From: Aphanocapsa lilacina HA4352-LM1
Lineage (GTDB): Bacteria > Cyanobacteriota > Cyanobacteriia > Gloeobacterales > Gloeobacteraceae
Assembly (NCBI GenBank): GCA_019359725.1
Contig: JAHHGR010000044.1
Coordinates: 1 to 38,860 of the forward strand
Reading direction: 5' to 3'
DNA: 38,860 nt
Made by a program: the position numbers and the translations under genes
Notes under the pieces: generated by a model
Databases searched by the model: none
Told to the model about the DNA's origin: nothing
What the model saw: only the letters and a program-made list of their open reading frames with translations
Shown here: positions 1-10,796 of the stretch, one piece after another
How the letters are laid out: every line of letters starts with the position of its first letter
Position numbering within the stretch: the stretch's first letter is position 1

Positions 1-122
1 CTATCTGCCAGCGTTGACGGTACAGTTCCATCACCTCTTCATCGCCGATTTTCCACTCGCCTTCGCTGGGCAAGTTCGTCACCAGTCGGTATTCCGCTCG
101 GTTCTCGATATCGCAAAAACTG
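1..122 (-). pseudogene. IS4-type transposase fragment (runs off the window)
   Basis: Read on the minus strand from about 122 down to base 1, one open frame gives DIENRAEYRLVTNLP followed by EVMELYRQRWQI. The YRQRWQI segment is the Y-(2)-R-(3)-E region typical of IS4-type DDE transposases, where it surrounds the third catalytic acid. The rest of the C-terminus lies outside the window. The upstream half is missing: at about 115-125 the frame meets an unrelated ABC-permease fragment on the other strand. The transposase is therefore 5'-truncated and inactive as seen here. The family call rests on the short motif alone. Confidence 0.5.
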
Positions 123-293
123 ACCACCCAACCGGTCGAGACCATCCAGAGCGCCGAACAATACCTGGCGGATTCCACCGCTCAGCCGCGCTTCAACACG
201 GTGCTGCTGGGCGCCTTCGCCGCGGTTGCCCTGGTATTGGCCGCCGTGGGCCTCTACGGGGTGATGGCCTACTCGGCCACCCAGCGCACCCAC
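120..293 (+). pseudogene. C-terminal fragment of a MacB/FtsX-like ABC permease
   Basis: The plus-strand frame starting at 120 reads VETIQSAEQYLADSTAQPRF, then one hydrophobic helix (VLLGAFAAVALVLAAVGLYG) and VMAYSATQRTHE. This matches the pattern before and through the third-from-last membrane helix of MacB/ADOP-type permeases, where the text normally continues with a GIRMALGA-like motif. Here that motif is replaced at about 294 by unrelated sequence (FDVTAEQAAQIEFVREALGA), which looks like a scrap of a small antitoxin-like protein. There is no upstream permease body and no ATPase. It is a gene remnant between mobile-element debris and the next ORF. Confidence 0.55.
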
Positions 294-342
294 GAAAGGC
301 AGAACTTCGACGTAACGGCGGAGCAGGCCGCTCAGATCGAGT

Positions 343-657
343 TTGTGCGCGAAGCTCTCGGCGCCGCGACGGCTAAAGCAGTGGCAGTACCTTTCCAGGC
401 GTCCCCACGCCTGGAGAAAGCAGCTTCATATCAAAGGGCGGCGGCTGCTCGCTGCGACAGTCTGGTACGACATGCTCGCCAATGGGCTGTCTATCGAGGA
501 AGCGGCGGCGGACTTTGATCGGCCTGTGGACGCCGTTCAGGAAATTGTCCGCTACTGCGAGGGCAATCGGGAGCTGCTGAAGATGGAAGCGGACGAGGAG
601 CGCCGTTTGCTGGAGCAGGAGGGAATCGCCCTTGAGCCTGCGCCTGCTCATCGATAA
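343..657 (+). CDS. DUF433-like small protein, possible orphan antitoxin
   Basis: The 104-residue product carries WQYLSRRPHAWRKQLHIKGR and WYDMLANGLSIEEAAADFDR, then an acidic helix ending in EEERRLLEQEG-like sequence. This resembles cyanobacterial DUF433-type proteins, which have a short N-terminal strand region and a helix-turn-helix. Members often sit beside a PIN-like toxin gene, but no partner follows here: 658-765 has no ORF I recognise. The start is a TTG at 343 that lies inside the debris zone, and the recognisable family similarity begins only about ten codons later, so the first residues may not be native. Function as an antitoxin is inferred from the family, not shown. Confidence 0.6.
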   Translation: MCAKLSAPRRLKQWQYLSRRPHAWRKQLHIKGRRLLAATVWYDMLANGLSIEEAAADFDRPVDAVQEIVRYCEGNRELLKMEADEERRLLEQEGIALEPAPAHR

Positions 658-765
658 AGCGCGACCTGCCGGTGTAACTACCCCTGCAAACCGCTCTATA
701 GCTACTTCCGAGCAAGCGCCGTGAGCATCGTGCACGGTGAATCGCTGTTTGCCGTTGTACAATTC

Positions 766-2367
766 CTATAGCCCCACGCGCAGGGGGCTGCGGGGGGTGC
801 GAAGCTCGATTTCGCGTTCGCCCAACAGCGAGCGGCCGGTCATCTCGGCGGGCTGCGGCAGACCCAAAATTTCGAGGATGGTCGGGGCAATGTCGCCGAG
901 GCTGCCCCCGGTGCGCAACTGCACGTCCGTTCCCCAACCGGGAATTTTCAGACCCTCGCTCTCGATCAAAATAAACGGCACCGGGTTGGTGGTGTGGGCG
1001 GTCCAGGGGTTGCCCTCTTCGTCCCACATCAGTTCGGCGTTGCCGTGGTCGGCGGTAAGGAGCATCGTACCCCCGGCGCGCACGCACGCGTCCACCAGGC
1101 GTCCTACACAGGCATCCACCACCTCGACCGCCTTGACCGTGGCAGCGAAGTTGCCGGTGTGGCCCACCATGTCCGGATTGGCGTAGTTGATGACAATCAG
1201 CGAGTACTGGCGCGTTTCGATGGCGGCGACGGCATGGTCGGTGACCTCGCGGGCGGCCATCTCCGGCTTGAGATCGTAGGTGGGCACCAGGGGGCTCTGG
1301 ATCATCGAGCGCTCCTCACCAGGCAGGGGCGTCTCGATGCCGCCGTTGAAAAAATACGTGACGTGGGCGTACTTCTCGGTCTCGGCGATGCGGAACTGCC
1401 GCAGACCGTGGTGGGCGATCACCTGGCCCAGAAGGTTGTCGAGGCTCTGGGGCGCAAAAGCGACCGCCACCGGCAAAGTCGCGTCGTACTGGGTGAAGGT
1501 GAGAAAGGCGAGCGGGTCGAGGTAGGGGCGCACGAAACCGTCGAAGTCCGCCTGCACGAAGGCGCGGGTGAGCTGGCGCGCCCGATCGGGGCGGAAGTTG
1601 AAGTAGATCACCCCGTCACCGGGTTCGACCGCACCGGCGGCCAAGCGAACCGGCAGTACGAATTCGTCGGTCTTGCCGGCGGCGTAGCTCGCGCGCAATG
1701 TCTCGGAGGCGCGCTTGCCCGTGCCGGGACCGGTCTCGGTCATCACCCGGTACATCGCCTCGGTGCGATCCCAGCGGCGATCGCGGTCCATTCCAAAGTA
1801 ACGGCCCCCGAGGGTGGCGATCGTGCCGAAATCCATTTCGGCAATGCGCGCTTCGAGCTGCTCGAAGTATTCGGCCCCCGAAGTGGGAGGGGTGTCGCGA
1901 CCGTCACTCATTGCGTGGATAAACAGCGTTTCAAAACCCTCCTGCTGGGCAAGGTCCAATAGCCCAAACAGATGCGCGATGTGGGAGTGGACACCGCCGT
2001 TGGAAACGAGGCCCACCGCGTGCAGCTTACCGCCCCGTTCGCGCACCGTGCGGCACAGTCGCAACAGCTCCGGGTTGGAAAGCAGCGAGCCGTCTTCGAC
2101 CGCGTCGGAGATGCGCACGAGTTCCTGGGGGACCATCCGGCCCGCACCCAGGTTGAGGTGGCCGACTTCGGAGTTGCCCATCTGCCCGCGGGGCAGACCG
2201 ACCGCCTTGCCGCTGGTGTGGATGAGCGCAAACGGATAACCGGCTTTGAGCGCGTCGAAGATCGGGGTTTTGGCGGCGGCGACGGCGTTGCCGTCGGCCT
2301 GCTCGCGGTGGCCCCAACCGTCGAGGATGACCAGAATCGCTGGATAGACTGTGCTAGAAGTGCCCAT
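766..2367 (-). CDS. gpmI: 2,3-bisphosphoglycerate-independent phosphoglycerate mutase
   Basis: The enzyme interconverts 3- and 2-phosphoglycerate in glycolysis and in the outflow of carbon from the Calvin cycle. The product is 533 aa, normal for the family. Visible are the N-terminal metal site LVILDGWG, the phosphoserine loop MGNSEVGHLNLGAGR, MSDGRDTPP, and the C-terminal metal-binding TADHGNAELM. I chose the ATG at 2367 (MGTSSTVYPA), because the upstream TTG at 2385 only adds six non-conserved residues. The 5' leader contains two inverted repeats (2394-2417 and 2442-2477). It lies downstream of pabB on the same strand, but the 149-base gap and the hairpins suggest its own transcript. Confidence 0.95.
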   Translation of the reverse strand: MGTSSTVYPAILVILDGWGHREQADGNAVAAAKTPIFDALKAGYPFALIHTSGKAVGLPRGQMGNSEVGHLNLGAGRMVPQELVRISDAVEDGSLLSNPELLRLCRTVRERGGKLHAVGLVSNGGVHSHIAHLFGLLDLAQQEGFETLFIHAMSDGRDTPPTSGAEYFEQLEARIAEMDFGTIATLGGRYFGMDRDRRWDRTEAMYRVMTETGPGTGKRASETLRASYAAGKTDEFVLPVRLAAGAVEPGDGVIYFNFRPDRARQLTRAFVQADFDGFVRPYLDPLAFLTFTQYDATLPVAVAFAPQSLDNLLGQVIAHHGLRQFRIAETEKYAHVTYFFNGGIETPLPGEERSMIQSPLVPTYDLKPEMAAREVTDHAVAAIETRQYSLIVINYANPDMVGHTGNFAATVKAVEVVDACVGRLVDACVRAGGTMLLTADHGNAELMWDEEGNPWTAHTTNPVPFILIESEGLKIPGWGTDVQLRTGGSLGDIAPTILEILGLPQPAEMTGRSLLGEREIELRTPRSPLRVGL

Positions 2368-2393
2368 AAACGCTGTGACCCTCAATGGTGCAG

Positions 2394-2477
2394 ACTCTCT
2401 ATTGCTTCGTAGAGAGTATCGCTGACTACATCGGTCCGTATGTACCCAGTAAAAAACATCGGGGGCGGTTTGGGTAC
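2394..2477 (-). promoter_or_regulatory. Two inverted repeats in the gpmI leader
   Basis: ACTCTCTA (2394-2401) and TAGAGAGT (2410-2417) form a perfect 8-bp stem with an 8-base loop, ending 27 bases before the gpmI ATG. GTACCC (2442-2447) and GGGTAC (2472-2477) form a second perfect 6-bp stem around 24 bases. Neither has a terminal T-run on the minus strand. They could be leader RNA structures or protein sites. The pairing is seen; any role is inference. Confidence 0.35.
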
Positions 2478-2516
2478 TTTTACAATGAATTTTTTTAGAT
2501 CGATTTGCCGCCCAAC

Positions 2517-3875
2517 TTATGGCTCGTCCCCCAGCGCTTTCCAGAGGGCTTGGGCCTTATCGAGCGATTCGAGATATTCGCTCTGGGGGTCAGAATCGGC
2601 GACGATGCCTGCCCCGACCTGTCCCCAAACCCGGGAGCCGGACTTCAGCAGCGTGCGGATCAAGATGTTGAGGTCCAGGTCTCCGGTGCAGTCGAGATAG
2701 CCCGCCGAGCCGTAAAAAAGCGAGCGGCGCACCGGTTCGAGCCGCTCGATCATCTCCATGCAGCGCACCTTCGGGCAACCGGTGATGGTGCCGCCGGGAT
2801 AGACGGCACGCACCGCGTCCAGGGCATTGCAGCCGGGCTGCAGGCGGCCGACGACATTGGAGACGATGTGCATGACGTGGGAGTAGCGCTCGATAGCCAT
2901 CAGTTCGTCCACCTGCACGCTGCCCGGCTGCGAGACCCGTCCGAGATCGTTGCGTTCGAGATCGACCAGCATGAGGTGCTCGGCGCGTTCTTTGGAATTG
3001 AGCAGCAGTTCGCTTTCCAAGCGTTGGTCGGCGGCGGCGGTGAGCCCGCGCGGGCGCGTCCCGGCGATCGGGCGGGTGCTCAGCGCTTCGCCGCGCACCT
3101 CCAGAAGTCGTTCGGGCGAGCAACTGATGATTTCGCCGAAGGAGGTGCGCCAGTAACTGGCAAAAGGCGAAGGATTGAGCTCGACCAGTCGCCGGTAGAG
3201 CCGCCAGCCGTTGCCCTGCCAATCAAGTTCGAAGCGAAGCGAGAGGTTGCATTGAAAAACATCCCCGGCTGCGATGTGCTCCTTGATCTGGTGGACAGCT
3301 TCTAGAAACTTGTCGCGCGAGGTCAGGCGCGGCGACGCACCACCTTTGAGCTGCGCCTGGGTCAAAGCCGGCTTGTCGAGTCGCTCGCACCAGTACGCCA
3401 GACTTCCCCGCCCAGGACCCAGTCCAGACCGATCGTCGACGGCAAGCAGGAGCTGATCCTCGCGATGATCCGCGACGGCGAAGACGGCCGGTTCAAACCA
3501 CCAGGCCGTCGGAAAAGGTAGGGTGTCGTTCCGTAACCACGGTAGTCCTTCGATTTCCCAGGCCAGGTCGTAGCCGAACCAACCTACAAGCCCGCCGCGA
3601 AAGGGGGAATCCTGCCACTCGGGCGGCGGCGGCTGCCGCTGCGCGACCGCGAGCCAGGTGCTTAGCGTCGGTAGAATCTCACCGACAGCAGGAGCAATGA
3701 CGCGCCGCGGACAGGCAGCCAGGATCGAGTAGCGGGCGGTGCGCGGCGAGAGTTGGGGGCTTTCGAGCAGGACCGCCACCGCCTCCTCGCCAAACAGGCG
3801 CTCAAACAGGTGGGATCCGGTACGACCTTCGAGGGGAAGGTACAGCCAGTGCCAGGGGGGGGTAACCGTCGACAT
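2517..3875 (-). CDS. pabB: Aminodeoxychorismate/anthranilate synthase component I (PabB-type)
   Basis: This is a chorismate-utilising enzyme of 452 aa. PabB makes 4-amino-4-deoxychorismate for folate, while TrpE makes anthranilate. The C-terminal chorismate-binding domain starts near residue 187. It shows FQCNLSLRF, SCSPERLLEV, PIAGTRPRG (269-277), ERNDLGRV and GTITGCPKVRCMEMIERLEP. The last motif and the overall length look PabB-like. However, the catalytic-site motif is PIAGT with Ala271, as in TrpE, whereas E. coli PabB has PIKGT with a lysine there. The N-terminal region (1-150) is the usual TrpE/PabB N-domain. The start is ATG 3875, and an upstream TTG at 3893 is less likely. No glutaminase partner (pabA) is adjacent. 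It is transcribed away from the gene at 3998 across a 122-base gap. Confidence 0.8.
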   Translation of the reverse strand: MSTVTPPWHWLYLPLEGRTGSHLFERLFGEEAVAVLLESPQLSPRTARYSILAACPRRVIAPAVGEILPTLSTWLAVAQRQPPPPEWQDSPFRGGLVGWFGYDLAWEIEGLPWLRNDTLPFPTAWWFEPAVFAVADHREDQLLLAVDDRSGLGPGRGSLAYWCERLDKPALTQAQLKGGASPRLTSRDKFLEAVHQIKEHIAAGDVFQCNLSLRFELDWQGNGWRLYRRLVELNPSPFASYWRTSFGEIISCSPERLLEVRGEALSTRPIAGTRPRGLTAAADQRLESELLLNSKERAEHLMLVDLERNDLGRVSQPGSVQVDELMAIERYSHVMHIVSNVVGRLQPGCNALDAVRAVYPGGTITGCPKVRCMEMIERLEPVRRSLFYGSAGYLDCTGDLDLNILIRTLLKSGSRVWGQVGAGIVADSDPQSEYLESLDKAQALWKALGDEP

Positions 3876-3997
3876 CAACAGCAAAGCTATCAAGGACTGG
3901 GGTCATTTTCACCCGCCTGCGATGATGTGCCAAACCCAGGCGCATATGTCAAAGTGAGAGCAGTCTGCGATTGCGCCATTCGTCCGCATTGGTATAC

Positions 3998-4915
3998 ATG
4001 AACGTAACTCCGCCGTCTCCAATCAATCTCGACCACATTCAGATTCCCGAAGAAGATCCCAAAGCGCCCTTTCCTGCTCCGAGCGAACCATTGCAGTACC
4101 GCGCCATCGGGATTGTGCGCGGCCGCTACGAACCGAGTGAGGAGCGCATCACCCAGGGCAAGTTGCTCACCCCCGACGGCGTCGAAATCGACGCGGTGCT
4201 CCTGGGCCGGGTGCTGAGTCTGGTGCGCAAGCACCTGGATCTCTCTACCGACCACCCCTGGGTGGTCTATCCGCGCACCCGCGACGGCGGCGGCCTGCAC
4301 ACGCAGATTGTCGGGGTCTGGTCGCTCAACCCTGAAGGGCTGAAACCCGACAAAGACAGCGCCTTCGACTCCGACGAAGAGGATTCCGACGACGAAGAGG
4401 ACGAAGAGGACGAAGCCCTGGAGACCGAAACAGAAAGTGACGAATCGGCTGAAAAATCCACATTGCTGTTTTCAACCGCCAACATCGAGGGTGTGGACGG
4501 CTTTTTCTCCATCCGAGGCGAAGTGAGCTTTCAGTCCCAACAAGAAGGTTTTGTCCTACTCAAGATCCGCCAGCAGAGCAAAAAGAAAAAGCCCGGCCGG
4601 GCCTTTAAATTGCGCCTGGAGGGCTTTTTGCCCGAAGATGCCCGCGGCAAATTTTGGGATCTCGAGGTGCGCCGCAGCAGCGAAGCCCTGCGCATCGAGG
4701 ACGGTACCCCGATCGCCGTGCTGCCCAAGCCCGTCGGCGACAAGCGCCGCGGCGGTCCGCGCCGTCCTGCCGGCAAAGGCGGTCCCCCCCGCAGCCCCCG
4801 CAGCGAAGGGGGCGGCGGTCTGCGGCCCCGCTCGGCGGAGCGCAGCGAGGGCGGCACCGGACTGGTTAAACCCGAGCGCCCCTTCCGGCCGGAACGCCAG
4901 CCCCGCCCGGAGTGA
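3998..4915 (+). CDS. Conserved hypothetical protein with acidic linker and basic tail
   Basis: The 305-aa product has no family I can name. Its layout is clear. A compact N-terminal region (about 25-115) contains LQYRAIGIVRGRY and HPWVVYPRTRDGGG. A very acidic linker (about 125-155) is rich in Asp, Glu and Ser. A second folded region (about 158-240) contains FSIRGEVSFQSQ and FVLLKIRQQSKKKKPGR. The tail of about 65 residues is rich in Gly, Pro and Arg. The charge split suggests a nucleic-acid or protein scaffold role, which is inference only. The start is ATG 3998. The stop overlaps the GTG of the folate cyclo-ligase gene by four bases (GTGA), so the two are probably translationally coupled. 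Confidence 0.8.
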   Translation: MNVTPPSPINLDHIQIPEEDPKAPFPAPSEPLQYRAIGIVRGRYEPSEERITQGKLLTPDGVEIDAVLLGRVLSLVRKHLDLSTDHPWVVYPRTRDGGGLHTQIVGVWSLNPEGLKPDKDSAFDSDEEDSDDEEDEEDEALETETESDESAEKSTLLFSTANIEGVDGFFSIRGEVSFQSQQEGFVLLKIRQQSKKKKPGRAFKLRLEGFLPEDARGKFWDLEVRRSSEALRIEDGTPIAVLPKPVGDKRRGGPRRPAGKGGPPRSPRSEGGGGLRPRSAERSEGGTGLVKPERPFRPERQPRPE

Positions 4916-5466
4916 ACAAAGCCGACCTGCGCGCCCTGTGCCTTGGGAGGCGCCGGGCGCTCAGCCCCGAAGCGTGCGAGCGGATGAGTGGGCGCATCCG
5001 CACCCATCTGAGCGGCCGACTCGAATCCACAGCCGCATGCATCCTCGCCTACCTGCCCTTTCGCAACGAACCGGACCTGCGGCCACTGTTTAGCGACGGC
5101 CGCGCCTGGGCTGTACCCCGGGTGGCAGGAGCGCAACTTACCTGGCACCGCTATGAACCCGGCCGCGTCGGGCGTGGAGGGATGGGTCCACCCGAACCGG
5201 ACCCGGATTGCGAAGCGGTCGATCCCGCTGGAGCGGCCTGGGTGCTGGTACCGGTGGTGGCCTGCGATCGGCGCGGCTACCGCATCGGGTACGGCGGCGG
5301 CTATTACGACCGTTTCCTCGCACGCTATGCGTTACCGGCCATCGCCGTGGGTTACAGCGAATTTGTCTATGAGCAAGTTCCCACCGACCCCTGGGATCGG
5401 CCGATGCGCGGGATTGTCACCGAGGCCGGCTTCCTGTGGCCCGAAATTTCGCAGCCGGGAGCGTGA
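4912..5466 (+). CDS. ygfA: 5-formyltetrahydrofolate cyclo-ligase
   Basis: This enzyme converts 5-formyl-THF to 5,10-methenyl-THF with ATP, recovering stored folate. The 184-aa product has the basic N-terminal RRRALSPE segment, LAYLPFRNEPDL in the middle and the signature GYGGGYYDRFLAR near residues 122-136, which binds phosphate and substrate. The start is a GTG at 4912 overlapping the stop of the upstream hypothetical gene. Its stop codon (5464-5466) lies inside the left arm and loop edge of a strong hairpin. It is one of four folate/one-carbon genes in the window (with pabB, purU and purM), though they are not in one operon. Confidence 0.92.
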   Translation: MNKADLRALCLGRRRALSPEACERMSGRIRTHLSGRLESTAACILAYLPFRNEPDLRPLFSDGRAWAVPRVAGAQLTWHRYEPGRVGRGGMGPPEPDPDCEAVDPAGAAWVLVPVVACDRRGYRIGYGGGYYDRFLARYALPAIAVGYSEFVYEQVPTDPWDRPMRGIVTEAGFLWPEISQPGA

Positions 5467-5484
5467 GGCGCGCCACGCTCCCGG
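5455..5484. terminator. Bidirectional hairpin between convergent genes
   Basis: CCGGGAGCGTG (5455-5465) and CACGCTCCCGG (5474-5484) form a perfect 11-bp stem with an 8-base loop, between the converging ends of the cyclo-ligase gene and the M14 peptidase gene. There is no clear T-run, so it may act as an mRNA 3'-end stabiliser or a weak terminator for both sides. Confidence 0.65.
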
Positions 5485-5490
5485 TACGAC

Positions 5491-8403
<2,913 letters not shown>

Positions 8404-8444
8404 GGCGGCAAAGCTTCCAATGGTGACACGAAATGACCAGCATC

Positions 8445-8974
8445 CTACGGGCTGTTGGTTTCGATTTCCGATGCAAATGCAACTTTTCTGGGAAACGAAC
8501 AACGATTAACGAAATCGATCAGGGCAGCCCACTGTTCGGAGGGTATCTCCAAGCGGGGATCGGAAATTTCAGGGCTGCCCAGTCGTTCGATGAGTGCGCG
8601 GGCTTGGGGTGTAGCCAGTCCGGGCACCTCAGGTAGAGAAGCGCGAGTAGGTTCTGTAAGGAGGAGTCCTCCGGCCGGATCGCCCAGAGGCTGCCCATTG
8701 GGAGGGTCGAGCCTGTCGAGGGCACAGCACAGCACCCGGTTGATCGCTTGCTCCTCCTGGCGCTGCACCGCGTCGAAGGCCGATTCGGTGGGAATGGCGA
8801 GCGGCTCGGCGGTGCCTCCAGATCCGCCCGGGGAGCGTCGACGGACACAAAGCGCGGACGGCAGGCGCGTAGCGCCTCGGCACACAGGCGCATCCATCGG
8901 GCGATATCGAACGCTTCGGCAGCCGGGTTCCCCTGACAAATAGGGCGAAAAGCAGCGCGCTCAACTTCTTGCAC
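8445..8974 (-). pseudogene. Decayed sigma-70-like gene, frameshifted
   Basis: This 530-base stretch lacks an intact gene. The frame from 8974 reads FDIARWMRLCAEALRACRP then VSVDAPRADLEAP. The continuation fits better in a second frame from about 8820: FDAVQRQEEQAINRVLCCALDRLDPP. The joined text resembles the C-terminal part of a cyanobacterial sigma-70-like family (xxWLxxCAKAAR...SINTP...EEQxxINQILTAALANLEP) up to the region before the HTH. The HTH itself is not recognisable, and what follows (IPSEQWAALIDFVNRC) is unplaced. I read it as a degraded gene. Similarity is from memory of the family, so confidence is modest. Confidence 0.35.
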
Positions 8975-9054
8975 GCGGACGCCCCGACGGCCTGCGGTAG
9001 CATTTTGGTGTATTGATAGTATTATTGCAGTGAAATGCCTTTGGATTGGTCCCG

Positions 9055-9300
9055 ATGGTCAATATCAGCCTGCGCGACATACCCGACGATGTCTACGAGC
9101 AGATCAAACAGATGGCCGGTCGCGAGCGCCGCTCGATCAACCAACAAATCCTGGTGTTGCTGGAGCAAGCTACCCGCTGGCATCGTCGACCGGCCGCCGG
9201 TGTGCTGGAACAAATCGATCGTCAGCGCGAAGCGATTTTCGCCCGCGTTGGCTTGTTGCCTGATTCCACTGAAGATATTGCTGAAGATCGAGAGCGCTGA
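9055..9300 (+). CDS. VapB/FitA-like ribbon-helix-helix antitoxin
   Basis: This 81-aa protein begins MVNISLRDIPDDVYEQIKQ followed by GRERRSINQQILVLLEQA, a ribbon-helix-helix DNA-binding fold of the Arc/FitA class. The N-terminal strand should contact operator DNA as a dimer. The C-terminal tail (about 45-81) is acidic and charged and would wrap the toxin. I chose ATG 9055, since the conserved text starts there; a TTG at 9046 would add three residues. Its TGA overlaps the ATG of the PIN toxin gene by one base (TGATG), the standard coupling of a toxin-antitoxin operon. Autoregulation by the antitoxin or the complex is expected from the family. Confidence 0.85.
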   Translation: MVNISLRDIPDDVYEQIKQMAGRERRSINQQILVLLEQATRWHRRPAAGVLEQIDRQREAIFARVGLLPDSTEDIAEDRER

Positions 9301-9725
9301 TGTGGCTGGTCGTCGACAGCAGCACTGTGGTGAAGTGGTTTTTCCCGGAGGTTCTGACCGAGCAGGCTCTGACCATTCGCCGGGCCTGGGAAAGCTCGGA
9401 TGTAGAACTGATCGCACCGACACTCCTGCTGACTGAAGTCGGCAACGTCATCTGGAAGAGACAACGCAGCGCATTTGTGACCTATGAAGAAGGAGCACAG
9501 ATTGTCTGCGATCTGCTGGTGCTTGAGCTGCCTCTGGTGGAGGCGCAGAACTTTTTGCCGAGAGCCTATCAACTGGCTGCCATTTTTCAACGGACAGTGT
9601 ACGATGCGCTCTACCTGGCTCTGGCAGAACAGTTGGAAGCGGAGTTTGTGACCGCCGATCTGCGCCTGTACAATGCGGTCCATCCAATTTTGAAGTTCGT
9701 GCGGTATCTGGGTAACTATTCGTAG
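9300..9725 (+). CDS. vapC: VapC-type PIN-domain toxin
   Basis: This 141-aa PIN-domain protein is probably a Mg-dependent endoribonuclease that inhibits translation when released from its antitoxin. The acidic catalytic residues are all present: Asp6 in [11 protein letters not shown], Glu in [11 protein letters not shown] (about residue 46), Asp in [12 protein letters not shown] (about 103) and Asp in [12 protein letters not shown] (about 121). The start ATG at 9300 overlaps the antitoxin stop, so translation is coupled. The pair sits between a decayed gene and purM, a typical place for a mobile toxin-antitoxin module. The RNA target cannot be read from the sequence. Confidence 0.88.
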   Translation: MWLVVDSSTVVKWFFPEVLTEQALTIRRAWESSDVELIAPTLLLTEVGNVIWKRQRSAFVTYEEGAQIVCDLLVLELPLVEAQNFLPRAYQLAAIFQRTVYDALYLALAEQLEAEFVTADLRLYNAVHPILKFVRYLGNYS

Positions 9726-9727
9726 CG

Positions 9728-9743
9728 CTGAAGCTTGCTTCAG
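9728..9743. terminator. Short hairpin after vapC
   Basis: CTGAAG-CTTG-CTTCAG (9728-9743) is a perfect 6-bp stem with a tetraloop directly after the vapC stop and 32 bases before purM. No T-run follows. It may mark the 3' end of the vapBC transcript. Confidence 0.3.
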
Positions 9744-9775
9744 AATGGGGGTTACCTAAGAGGTCCAGGAAGCCC

Positions 9776-10789
9776 ATGGATTACAAATCGGCGGGGGTGG
9801 ATGTCGAGGCGGGGTACGAATTGGTGGCCCGCATCCGGGGAGCGGTGGAGCGCACCCGCAGGCCTGAGCAACTCGGTGGATTGGGTGGCTTCGGGGGACT
9901 GTTCGCGCTACCCGCGGGCTACCGCGAGCCGGTGCTGGTGGCCGGCACCGACGGGGTGGGCACCAAGCTCAAACTTGCCTTCGCCCTCGATCGCCACGAC
10001 ACGATCGGCATCGACTGTGTGGCGATGTGCGTCAACGATGTGCTCGCCCAGGGGGCGGAGCCGCTGTTTTTTCTCGATTACCTAGCCACGGGCAAACTCT
10101 CCCCAGCACAGCTTGCCGAGGTGGTCGAAGGGATCGCAGCAGGCTGCCTGGAGGCGGGCTGCACACTGCTGGGCGGCGAAACGGCCGAGATGCCCGGATT
10201 TTACGCGGCGGGGGAATACGACGTGGCCGGATTCTGCGTCGGGATCGTCGAGCGAAGCCGGATCATCGACGGCCGCCACGTGCAGGCGGGCGACGCGCTG
10301 TTGGGCCTGGCAAGCAGCGGCGTGCACAGCAACGGCTTCAGTCTAGTGCGGCGCATTGTCGAGCTGTCGGGTGTGGACTGGCACCACCGACCGGAAGCAC
10401 TCTCCGCTTCCCTGGGCGAAATCCTGCTCACCCCCACCCGTATCTATGTCAAACCGGTGCGCGCAGCTTTGCAGGCCGGTTTTGACATCCGTGGAATCGC
10501 CCACATTACTGGGGGCGGCCTGGTCGAGAATGTGCCGCGCGCCCTGGGCGGGCTCGGTGCCCGGCTGGAGCGGGCCAGTTGGCCGGTGCCCCGGATATTC
10601 GACTGGCTGGCCCGGACCGGCGGCATCGGCGAAGCGGATATGCAAATGACGTTCAATCTCGGGCTGGGACTTGTCCTGGCGTGCCCGCCGGATCAGGCGG
10701 AAGCGCTGCAGGCGTTCTTTGCCGAGTGCCATGAAGCGGTGTTTCCGATCGGGACCGTCGGCGAAGCTGCTGGGGTGGCGTTCGTTTGA
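9776..10789 (+). CDS. purM: Phosphoribosylformylglycinamidine cyclo-ligase (AIR synthase)
   Basis: PurM closes the imidazole ring in purine synthesis (FGAM + ATP to AIR). The 337-aa product is a typical length. Motifs are [13 protein letters not shown] at the start, [13 protein letters not shown] (ATP-binding loop), [31 protein letters not shown] and [15 protein letters not shown]. The C-terminus ends normally ([10 protein letters not shown]). The start ATG at 9776 follows AGGTCCAGGAAGCCC, with an AGGA-type ribosome site. It stands alone, after the toxin-antitoxin pair and before a truncated SnoaL-like fragment. Confidence 0.96.
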   Translation: MDYKSAGVDVEAGYELVARIRGAVERTRRPEQLGGLGGFGGLFALPAGYREPVLVAGTDGVGTKLKLAFALDRHDTIGIDCVAMCVNDVLAQGAEPLFFLDYLATGKLSPAQLAEVVEGIAAGCLEAGCTLLGGETAEMPGFYAAGEYDVAGFCVGIVERSRIIDGRHVQAGDALLGLASSGVHSNGFSLVRRIVELSGVDWHHRPEALSASLGEILLTPTRIYVKPVRAALQAGFDIRGIAHITGGGLVENVPRALGGLGARLERASWPVPRIFDWLARTGGIGEADMQMTFNLGLGLVLACPPDQAEALQAFFAECHEAVFPIGTVGEAAGVAFV

Positions 10790-10796
10790 GCCAGGT

